Assembly (NCBI GenBank): GCA_001795165.1
Contig: MGNS01000090.1
Location: 39,969 to 50,780 of the forward strand
Source: Chloroflexi bacterium RBG_16_57_11
Lineage (GTDB): Bacteria > Chloroflexota > Anaerolineae > Anaerolineales > UBA4823
Reading direction: 5' to 3'
DNA: 10,812 bases
Part shown: positions 1 through 8,302 of the stretch, one piece after another
Layout of the letters: each line of letters starts with the position of its first letter
How positions within the stretch are numbered: position 1 is the first letter of the stretch
Made by a program: the position numbers and the translations under genes
The notes under the pieces: model-generated
Databases searched by the model: none
Told to the model about the DNA's origin: nothing
What the model saw: only the letters and a program-made list of their open reading frames with translations

Positions 1-81
1 GAGCCGCAAATCGATGAGGTCATGAAGGTCATCCAATCCTGCGGCGACCCGTGCAGCAAGATCTTGATTGCCACTGAGTAA
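1..81 (+). CDS. C-terminal end of an unidentified protein (partial)
   Basis: An open frame enters from the left edge and runs 26 codons to a TAA stop at 79-81. It ends in the residues MKVIQSCGDPCSKILIATE. The end lies 5 bp from the stop codon of the convergent HD-domain gene, which is the compact spacing expected between real genes. The tail, a short helix followed by G-x-x-x-K-I-L-I, resembles the C-termini of medium-chain zinc-type dehydrogenases, which often end in a GKVVL-like strand. The fragment is too short to assign, and this resemblance is only a guess. Two cysteines (in SCG and PCS) are visible. Confidence 0.5.
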   Translation, partial: EPQIDEVMKVIQSCGDPCSKILIATE

Positions 82-86
82 CCGGG

Positions 87-662
87 TTACACGCCCCCGT
101 GTACGTTTCCCTCAAGACCAAGCTCCGGCGCGATCCGCCGCATGGCTACGATCACGTTGTCCACGTGCTCCCACAACGGCACCCCGAACTCGGCAGTAGA
201 GTTCTCGATCTCTTCCCGGCTGGCACCTGCGGCAAAGGCGCGATCCTTCCACTTCTTCTTCACAGAGGAGGCGGTCAGGTCGTGCAGCGAGCGGGAAGGC
301 CGCACCAGCGCTACCGCCGTGATCAGCCCGGTGATCTCGTCGCAAGCCGACAGCGCCTTTTCCAGGCGCGTTTCGCGCAGCACGCCGGTGTGATCCGCAT
401 GGCTCAGGATGGCGAGGATAATTTCCTCCGGGACGCCGCGTTCCCGCAGGATCGGCACACCCGCCTGCGGGTGCTCGTCCAGCGTTGGGTGGATCTCCCA
501 GTCAAAGTCGTGCAGCAGGCCGACCACGCGCCATTTTTCAGCCTCCTCGCCAAAGTGCTCGGCATACCAGGCCATCGCCGCTTCCACTGCCAGCATATGC
601 CTGACCAGGTTTTCGTTTTTTACAAACTCGCGCACGATCGCCAGGGCTTCGTCTCTTTTCAT
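87..662 (-). CDS. HD-domain metal-dependent phosphohydrolase
   Basis: This 191-residue cytoplasmic protein is a compact HD-superfamily hydrolase. The metal-binding pattern is complete: His22 (in VRHMLAVE), the HD doublet His51-Asp52 (in GLLHDFDWE), His88 (in LSHADHTG) and Asp108 (in ACDEITGL). The conserved stretch VALVRPSRS-(L/I)-HD-x(5)-SVKKK is typical of a widespread small HD family in Firmicutes and Chloroflexota whose substrate is not established. HD proteins usually hydrolyse phosphomono- or phosphodiesters, often of nucleotides. The length is normal for the family. The ATG at 662-660 is preceded by GGAGG (667-671) and overlaps the stop codon of the upstream DUF218 gene as ATGA, so the two are probably translated together from one mRNA. 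The last ten residues (GNVHGGV end) look poorly conserved. The fold is certain to me; the biochemical role is unknown. Confidence 0.9.
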   Translation of the reverse strand: MKRDEALAIVREFVKNENLVRHMLAVEAAMAWYAEHFGEEAEKWRVVGLLHDFDWEIHPTLDEHPQAGVPILRERGVPEEIILAILSHADHTGVLRETRLEKALSACDEITGLITAVALVRPSRSLHDLTASSVKKKWKDRAFAAGASREEIENSTAEFGVPLWEHVDNVIVAMRRIAPELGLEGNVHGGV

Positions 663-1300
663 TGTGCCTCCGGAGGAAATAGTGGTTCAGGGTCGCCCAG
701 GATGGGCAGGGGGCGCGCGATATAAACATCCCACAACGCGCCCAGGGTGGCAGGGATCTCGCGTAAGTTCCAAATTGTCCGTGAAGACCGGCGGTATTGG
801 CGCAAATCCGCCGGCACGCCCACGCCATCGATCCCCAGCTTGTTACACAGGTAAAGCGCCCGCGGCAGGTGAAATCCTTGGGTGACCAGCGTCGCTTGCC
901 GGATACCGAAGATGTGCAGCGCGCGGTAGCAGGTGTCATAAGTTCGCCGCCCGGCGTAGTCCAGCACGATGGCTTCATTCGGCACCCCCAGCGAAAGCGC
1001 ATACGTGCGCATCGCGCCGGGCTCGTCGTAATAGATCGTAGGGTTTCCGCCGCTCATGATCAGCTTCTGCACTTTTCCGGCGAAGTACAACTGCGCGGCT
1101 GCCGCCACCCGGTCGCGCAGTACTGGCGTCGGGCTGCCGTCTCGCCATAACCCCGCTCCAAAGACGATCGCCGCGCTGCGTGCGGGCGCCTCCTTGATAG
1201 AAAAGGTTTTTGGGCGGGCGTACAAACCGGTGATCAACCGTGGCAAGATCAGCGCCGCTGGGATCAGAATCAGAAGTAATAAGAGCAGGCGAGGGACCAT
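659..1300 (-). CDS. ElyC/SanA/YdcF-type DUF218 membrane protein
   Basis: This 213-residue protein has one N-terminal membrane anchor (about residues 4-26, rich in Leu and Ile) followed by an extracytoplasmic DUF218 domain. Family signatures are AAIVFGAGLWRDGSP (about 43-57), LRDRV-x(4)-QLY-x-AGK (61-76), MSGG (82-85), the acidic EPGAM (93-97), RRTYDTCYRA (118-127), TLVTQGFHLPRA (137-148) and the C-terminal REIPATLGALWDVY-x-x-RPLPILG typical of SanA. SanA-type proteins affect envelope barrier function in enterobacteria, and the biochemical activity is not settled. The frame stays open further upstream into folC. I chose ATG 1300 because AAGGAG lies ten bases ahead and the membrane helix then starts at once. 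ATG 1321 (seven residues longer) sits about one helix turn after a -10 element and could start a leaderless form. The stop overlaps the HD gene start. Confidence 0.88.
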   Translation of the reverse strand: MVPRLLLLLLILIPAALILPRLITGLYARPKTFSIKEAPARSAAIVFGAGLWRDGSPTPVLRDRVAAAAQLYFAGKVQKLIMSGGNPTIYYDEPGAMRTYALSLGVPNEAIVLDYAGRRTYDTCYRALHIFGIRQATLVTQGFHLPRALYLCNKLGIDGVGVPADLRQYRRSSRTIWNLREIPATLGALWDVYIARPLPILGDPEPLFPPEAQ

Positions 1301-1310
1301 TGTCAAGGTG

Positions 1311-1316
1311 CTCCTT
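1311..1316 (-). promoter_or_regulatory. Ribosome binding site fixing the DUF218 start
   Basis: On the minus strand the bases read AAGGAG, ten bases before the ATG at 1300. The open frame itself continues about 86 codons upstream, through the intergenic region and into folC, so this site is the main argument for the shorter start. The upstream ATG at 1321 has no purine-rich site. Confidence 0.6.
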
Positions 1317-1326
1317 AACATGGGCA

Positions 1327-1337
1327 AAATTGTACCA
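1327..1337 (-). promoter_or_regulatory. Extended -10 promoter element for the DUF218-HD pair
   Basis: The minus strand reads TGGTACAATTT, an extended -10 (TGnTACAAT). A sigma-70-like -35 is weak: with an 18-base spacer it would be CTCACA (4 of 6 matches). The predicted transcript would begin near 1321-1322, giving a leader of about 20 bases with the AAGGAG site, or almost none if the ATG at 1321 is used. The same 11 bases recur at 2735-2745 upstream of lon. Confidence 0.4.
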
Positions 1338-1351
1338 GAACAAGATACCTC

Positions 1352-1380
1352 TTGTGAGGAATCCCCGCCGCGAGTAAAAT
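1352..1380 (+). promoter_or_regulatory. Candidate folC promoter (leaderless arrangement)
   Basis: TTGTGA at 1352-1357 (4 of 6 matches to the -35 consensus) and TAAAAT at 1375-1380 (5 of 6 to the -10) are separated by exactly 17 bases. Only ten bases lie between the -10 and the folC ATG at 1391, so transcription would start within a few bases of that codon. No Shine-Dalgarno sequence precedes the ATG, which agrees with a leaderless mRNA. The -35 overlaps the place where the divergent minus-strand promoter would have its own -35, and a short dyad CCTC-TTGT-GAGG covers 1348-1359. Confidence 0.4.
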
Positions 1381-1390
1381 CCCTAGGCTT

Positions 1391-2785
1391 ATGGACATTG
1401 AAAAGGCCTATCAAGAATCGCTCGACTACCTGTATAGCTTTATCGATTACAGCCTGACGCGTGGCTTTCGCAACCAGCCCGGCCTGTTTGATCTCGGCCG
1501 GATGGTCGATTTCATGGCATATCTTGGAAATCCCCATCAGGCGTATCCGATTCTGCATGTTGCCGGCACCAAAGGCAAAGGCTCGGTCTGCGCCCTATGC
1601 GCCGGCGCGCTGCAAGCTGCAGGATACACCGTTGGCCTGTACACCTCGCCTCACCTGCAAGATTACGCTGAGCGGATCCAGCTCGATCGCCGGCCTATTC
1701 CACATGCCGATCTAGTCTCACTGGTCGACGAAATCCGCCCCTATCTCGACCAGGGCACCAGGCTGACGACCTTTGAAATTACCACCGCCATCTCGTTTCT
1801 CTATTTCGCCCGCCAGGGCGCCACCGCGGTGGTAGCGGAAGTTGGTTTGGGCGGTCGGCTGGACGCAACCAACATCGTAACCCCCTTAGCTTCTGTTATT
1901 ACTTCGCTGTCCTATGATCATATGCAGATACTTGGGAACACCCTGGCGGAGATCGCAGCAGAAAAAGCCGGGATTATCAAGCCGGGTGTACCGCTGGTGC
2001 TTGCCCCCCAGCTTGATGAAGCCCGGCAGGTCGTCACACGTATCGCTTCGGAGCGCGCTGCACCCTTAATTCAGGTGGGGGTCGATATCCATTTCCAGCC
2101 GATTGAACATAATCTGGATGGTCAATCCTTGTACGTGTGGAGCGCTGAGCAACAGCCCTTGTTCGACGCTTTCTACCGTGGAGCTTCGGATTGGAAGCCG
2201 CTTCGCCTGGAGATCCCTCTGTTGGGGGAGCACCAGGCCGAAAACGCTGCCGTGGCATATGCCGCCCTGCACGCCGCCAGCCAGCGCGGCCTTTGGCTTA
2301 CCACCGACCATATTCGGCAGGGTTTTACCCAGGTCTCCTGGGCAGGGCGCATGGAAATCTTACAAACTCAACCGCCGGTAGTGGTTGATTCTGCTCACAA
2401 CCGGGACTCGGCCGTCAAGCTGCGCCAGGCTTTGAGAGACTATTTCCCTGGCAAGCGGGTCATTTTGGTCTTTGGCGCTTCCGAAGACAAGGATTTTCCT
2501 GGGATGTTCGATGAGCTGTTACCCTTGGCCTCCCACTTAATCGTCACCCGCTCGTTCCACCCGCGCGCCGCCGATCCCGAGGAACTAATGGAGGAAGCTT
2601 CCCGTCACAGCCAACCGGTGAGCATCGTCCCCGCCATCGAGGATGCCATGGTCGCGGGGCTACAGCTGTTGGATGAGAGTAGTCTGCTCTTGGTGACGGG
2701 TAGTATTTTTATCGCCGCGGGGGCTCGTGAGACCTGGTACAATTTAAAGTTAGGCGAAGGTGGTTTACAAAAAAGTATTGATTGA
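1391..2785 (+). CDS. folC: Bifunctional folylpolyglutamate synthase / dihydrofolate synthase
   Basis: FolC is an ATP-dependent cytoplasmic ligase that adds glutamate to dihydropteroate and/or to reduced folates. This 464-residue protein has the full Mur-ligase-type layout. Visible motifs are the P-loop GTKGKGSV (59-66), TSPHL (85-89), FEI (128-130), EVGLGGRLDATN (150-161), SYDHMQILG then EKAGIIKPG (174-199) for Mg and folate binding, LLGEHQAENAA (277-287), WAGRMEI (317-323), DSAHN (333-337, usually DGAHN in FolC) and VTGSIFIAAGARE (435-447). The length is slightly above the usual 420-440. The start is the first ATG of the frame, 10 bases after a -10-like element and without a Shine-Dalgarno site. 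The lon gene follows 54 bp after the stop. No pabC, folP or other folate gene is present in the window. Whether it has both activities cannot be read from motifs alone. Confidence 0.95.
   Translation: MDIEKAYQESLDYLYSFIDYSLTRGFRNQPGLFDLGRMVDFMAYLGNPHQAYPILHVAGTKGKGSVCALCAGALQAAGYTVGLYTSPHLQDYAERIQLDRRPIPHADLVSLVDEIRPYLDQGTRLTTFEITTAISFLYFARQGATAVVAEVGLGGRLDATNIVTPLASVITSLSYDHMQILGNTLAEIAAEKAGIIKPGVPLVLAPQLDEARQVVTRIASERAAPLIQVGVDIHFQPIEHNLDGQSLYVWSAEQQPLFDAFYRGASDWKPLRLEIPLLGEHQAENAAVAYAALHAASQRGLWLTTDHIRQGFTQVSWAGRMEILQTQPPVVVDSAHNRDSAVKLRQALRDYFPGKRVILVFGASEDKDFPGMFDELLPLASHLIVTRSFHPRAADPEELMEEASRHSQPVSIVPAIEDAMVAGLQLLDESSLLLVTGSIFIAAGARETWYNLKLGEGGLQKSID
2735..2745 (+). promoter_or_regulatory. 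Possible lon promoter inside the folC 3' end
   Basis: TGGTACAATTT, an extended -10 element, lies within the last codons of folC, about 95 bases before the lon ATG. It is identical to the element at 1327-1337 on the other strand. No convincing -35 is seen. These bases also encode Trp-Tyr-Asn-Leu, so the match could be coincidental. If real, it would allow lon to be transcribed separately from folC, with a leader of roughly 90 bases. Confidence 0.25.
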
Positions 2786-2839
2786 GCGATCTATAACCGG
2801 GCGATCCCGGTGTGTGTAGGCTCAATTTTCGAGGAAAAA

Positions 2840-5344
<2,505 letters not shown>

Positions 5345-5365
<21 letters not shown>

Positions 5366-5428
5366 AATCAAAAAGCTAAAAGCTAAATACTAAGTCGTAA
5401 TCGTTCATTGGATTTAGCCACTAGCGGA
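5345..5428 (+). repeat. Short tandem heptanucleotide repeat array (consensus about WAGCTAA)
   Basis: The bases fall into twelve 7-base units in one phase. They are CAGCTTA, TAGCCAA, TAGCTAA, AATCAAA, AAGCTAA, AAGCTAA, ATACTAA, GTCGTAA (5345-5400), two eroded units (5401-5414), then TAGCCAC and TAGCGGA (5415-5428). The first three units encode the last residues of Lon (QLIANS) and the lon stop codon TAA at 5363-5365. The rest fills the space before the gene at 5437. Short heptanucleotide tandem repeats are known from cyanobacteria and other bacteria; their role is not settled. No inverted repeat or T-run suggests a terminator here. Confidence 0.6.
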
Positions 5429-5436
5429 TCCGTTTT

Positions 5437-6921
5437 ATGAAAACCGCCGCTCGGCTTAAAACCTCTTCCATCGATGTTCAGGCGTTGCTGGAACAGGGCA
5501 TGGGACCAACCTTGCACTGGTTTCCAGCCGATGTGCCGCTTTCGCGACTGGCGGCGGTCCTGGCTGGCATGGCGAACACGCACGGTGGCACGCTCTTGTT
5601 GGGCATTGCGCCCAGATCCGCCCAAATCCTGGGTCTGTCCCACCCGCATGCCTGCCTGGATCAGGTCTTCCAGGCAGCCTTGTTGCTGGACCCGCCTCTG
5701 GTGCTGCCCGTACCGTGCCTTTCGCCGGTCACAGCCGTTGGTTCTCATCCTTCCCAGGTTCTGGTGGTTACCGTGCCGGCAGGCCTGCCCAATATATACA
5801 GCCTGGAAGGCCGCTATCTGGGTCGGGAGGGCAGCCAGACGAACCCTTTGTCGGCGCGGCAACTGCGCCACCTGCTGATGGAGCGCGGGGTGATCCAATT
5901 CGAATCGCAGGCTCCGCCCGGTGCTACCCTGGATGATCTCGACCCGCTAAAAATATCCGCCTATCTCGAGGCGTTGGGTTTGCCAGGTGGTGATGCACCG
6001 GAAGTCATCCTGCTCGGGCGCGGGTGCCTGCAGGCCACAGCGTCCAGGCCTGTTGCAGGTGACGATCGGGCGCGGCCAGGTCTGGAGATTGCTCGCTCTC
6101 AGCTCCGCCCCACGTACGCAGCTCTGCTGCTATTTGGCAAGCAGCCCCAGCGGTGGCTGCCCAACGCGATCATCCTGGCGGCGCGCTTTTCTGGGCGCAC
6201 GCTCACAGATCATTTTATCAAACGCGAAATCCGTGGCGTGCTGCCCGACCAGCTCCATCAAGCCGAGGCCTTTATCCGCGATCACCTGACCCGTGAGGTG
6301 CAGCTGGTTGGTCTGGCCCATCAGGAGACGCCATTATTTCCATTAGAAGCTTTGCGCGAGCTTTTGGTGAATGCTGTAGCCCATCGGGATTACAACATCC
6401 AGGGCGATAACATCCATATCCATATGTTCGCAGACCGTATTGAGATCCACTCACCCGGCGGGTTGCCAGGCCCGATGACCCTGGATAATTTGTTGGAGGC
6501 GCGTTTTTCGCGCAATCCGGTGATCATGCAAAGCCTGGCCGACCTGGGGTTTGTCGAGCGCCTGGGATACGGGCTGAAACGCGTGGTGGAGGCCATGCTT
6601 CGGGGCGGATTACGGAAGCCGCGCTTCGAAGAAACCGCCGGGGTGTTTTGTGTCACCTTGCAGGCAGCAGGCGAATCGAGATCACGACCGGCATACTCTT
6701 CAGAGTTGAAGCCTTATCAGGATATCGATCTCAACCCACGCCAGGAGCAGGCGCTGGCGTTCTTGCTTTCCCGCCGGCGCATTACCAGCCGCGATTACCA
6801 GGAATTGTGCCCCGACGTCCATGCCGAGACGCTGCGCCGGGATCTGGTGGATCTGGTCGAGCGTGGCTTATTGATCAAAGTGGGCGATAAGCGCGCCACC
6901 TATTACATCTTGAAGCGATAA
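5437..6921 (+). CDS. AlbA_2 / HATPase_c_4 / winged-helix protein, putative transcriptional regulator
   Basis: This 494-residue cytoplasmic protein has the COG2865-type architecture. An AlbA_2 (Schlafen-like) domain spans about 13-150. It has MANTHGGTLLLGI (45-57), the strand VLVVTVPAG and YLGREGSQTNPLSARQL (127-143). The usual acidic EFK signature ahead of it is replaced by LHWFP (26-30). A GHKL-type ATPase domain of the HATPase_c_4 kind covers about 225-408. Its N-box is ELLVNAVAHRDY (308-319), with GGLPGP (341-346) and a Gly-containing lid ERLGYGLKRV (374-383). The C-terminus (about 432-494) is a winged helix, with TSRDYQELC then AETLRRDLVDLVERGLL. Such proteins are annotated as ATP-binding DNA-binding regulators, and some relatives occur in defence or stress loci; targets are unknown. 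It follows lon by 71 bp across the repeat array, and no strong ribosome site precedes the ATG. It could be co-transcribed with lon. Confidence 0.85.
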   Translation: MKTAARLKTSSIDVQALLEQGMGPTLHWFPADVPLSRLAAVLAGMANTHGGTLLLGIAPRSAQILGLSHPHACLDQVFQAALLLDPPLVLPVPCLSPVTAVGSHPSQVLVVTVPAGLPNIYSLEGRYLGREGSQTNPLSARQLRHLLMERGVIQFESQAPPGATLDDLDPLKISAYLEALGLPGGDAPEVILLGRGCLQATASRPVAGDDRARPGLEIARSQLRPTYAALLLFGKQPQRWLPNAIILAARFSGRTLTDHFIKREIRGVLPDQLHQAEAFIRDHLTREVQLVGLAHQETPLFPLEALRELLVNAVAHRDYNIQGDNIHIHMFADRIEIHSPGGLPGPMTLDNLLEARFSRNPVIMQSLADLGFVERLGYGLKRVVEAMLRGGLRKPRFEETAGVFCVTLQAAGESRSRPAYSSELKPYQDIDLNPRQEQALAFLLSRRRITSRDYQELCPDVHAETLRRDLVDLVERGLLIKVGDKRATYYILKR

Positions 6922-6962
6922 TTTTTACCTTCGGGCTATTTTTCTCATACAGATACCCCGTC

Positions 6963-8252
6963 TCAACGAACCGAGACCAGCCGGTAGATGGCCCCGTCCA
7001 TCTGAATCCCGCTCCCCAGGTGCGCCAGATACAGCTCGCCTGCCTCATCCTCGCCGAAGCTCGAAATATTGAGCGCTGCGTCAGCCAGGAGCTGGTTTTC
7101 CCATTTGCCGTTCCAGGACCGCAGTCCCCAAATTTTACCCAGGCAAAAGTCGGCGTAGAAATAGATGCCCTGCAGGGTTGGGTACTCTCGCCCCCGGTAG
7201 ACGTATCCGCCGGTAATCGCACATCCTTGAGCATCTTCGATACCATGCGGATATTCCAGAACAGGAAGGATGAAATCAGGATGCGAGAGGCAGCTCTGCT
7301 CAGGGTCCGTCGCGCTGTCCGGCATATCGGTGTAGCATTGGCTGCCTTCCAGGATGTTCCAGCCGTAGTTTGCACCACCGGCATAGTTGGCGGGCTGGTA
7401 ATTGATTTCCTCGCGGCTGTCTTGTCCAACATCGGTGATGTATAAGTCGCCGGTGAGACGGTCAAAAGAGAAGCGCCATGGGTTGCGTAGACCCAGCGCC
7501 CAGATTTCAGGCCGGCTGGACTGTTTCTGCACGAACGAGTTATCGGGTGGGATCCGGTAGACAGGCGACAGGTCGTCAGTAGACCCACCGGTCTCACATA
7601 ATCCATGGTAGCGCTGTGAGCCGGCGCCGCCTTGACTGTAGGCGCCGCCTTCGACCTCGATGCGCAGGATTTTACCCAAGAGCGATGCAGGGTCTTGCGC
7701 CGCGTTCAGCGGGTCGCCAGCTCCACCACTGTCACCGGTTCCCAGGTACAGGTATCCGTCTGGACCAAAGGCCAACTGTCCCGCATTGTGCTCGGGGAAG
7801 GCTGAGTGTTCGAGGGACAACAGCACCTGCTCGCTTTTCGCCTCCGCCCTGTTTGGGTCGGGGCTCAAGCAGAAACGTCCCAGGACATTATCCCCATCCA
7901 GTCGAGTGTAGTAAACGTAAAAGTAGTTCTTTTGTGGAAACCCGGGTGGGAAGGCCAGTCCTAAAAGTCCCTGCTCCCCGCTGGATGTCGGCGCAGAGGC
8001 CGGAGAGAGCACCCGGTCGGTGATATCCAGAAAGGGCTCGACTTGCACGATCCCGTTCTGAATGATGCGGATGCGCCCCGGTGATTCCACCACGAACAGC
8101 CTTCCGCTGCCATCCCCGGCGTGTGTCAGATAGACCGACGCCTGAAAACCACCTGTAACCCGCTCGATTTGCAGCTCGGGCCATTCGGGCGCTGCGCCGC
8201 ACGCCATGAGCAAAACACAAGCAAGCCACACGACAAAACCCAGCCGACTCAT
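6963..8252 (-). CDS. PQQ-type sugar dehydrogenase-like lipoprotein (paralogue 2)
   Basis: This is a six-bladed beta-propeller of the GSDH/HHIP-like family, whose best known members oxidise aldose sugars with pyrroloquinoline quinone and calcium. With the ATG at 8252 the protein has 429 residues and a lipoprotein signal peptide ending in LLMAC, Cys18 being the lipid-modified residue. That start is preferred over ATG 8282, which adds ten polar residues before the signal and lacks a better ribosome site. Family motifs are THAGDGSGRLFVVE (43-56), EQGLLGLAFP (93-102), YVYYTRLDGDN (112-122), EHNAGQLAFGPDG with candidate catalytic His155, GTGDSGGAGDP (171-181), GLRNPWRFSFDR (254-265), and GGYVYRG (348-354). 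Cys306, 321, 344 and 370 are shared with the neighbouring paralogue and probably form disulfides. It lies directly downstream of that gene, likely in one operon. The actual substrate and cofactor use are inferred from family only. Confidence 0.88.
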   Translation of the reverse strand: MSRLGFVVWLACVLLMACGAAPEWPELQIERVTGGFQASVYLTHAGDGSGRLFVVESPGRIRIIQNGIVQVEPFLDITDRVLSPASAPTSSGEQGLLGLAFPPGFPQKNYFYVYYTRLDGDNVLGRFCLSPDPNRAEAKSEQVLLSLEHSAFPEHNAGQLAFGPDGYLYLGTGDSGGAGDPLNAAQDPASLLGKILRIEVEGGAYSQGGAGSQRYHGLCETGGSTDDLSPVYRIPPDNSFVQKQSSRPEIWALGLRNPWRFSFDRLTGDLYITDVGQDSREEINYQPANYAGGANYGWNILEGSQCYTDMPDSATDPEQSCLSHPDFILPVLEYPHGIEDAQGCAITGGYVYRGREYPTLQGIYFYADFCLGKIWGLRSWNGKWENQLLADAALNISSFGEDEAGELYLAHLGSGIQMDGAIYRLVSVR

Positions 8253-8302
8253 GTGATTGCTCGATGGCGGGTTTGTTGCCATTATCCATTCAGTGAAGCT
8301 AC

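Noticed and set aside
1301..1558. The N-terminal 86-codon extension of the DUF218 frame
   Set aside because: Most of it overlaps the start of folC in antisense, and it would place about 90 residues before the membrane anchor, unlike SanA/YdcF-type proteins.
5383..5898. A 171-codon minus-strand frame overlapping the repeat array and the AlbA_2 gene
   Set aside because: It is antisense to the N-terminal AlbA_2 domain, rich in Gln/Arg with no family features, and no ribosome site was noted. It is explained as a shadow.
6922..6962. A CC-TTCG-GG hairpin with T-runs between the two convergent genes, considered as a terminator
   Set aside because: The stem is only two base pairs before mismatches, so it does not make a credible intrinsic terminator on either strand.
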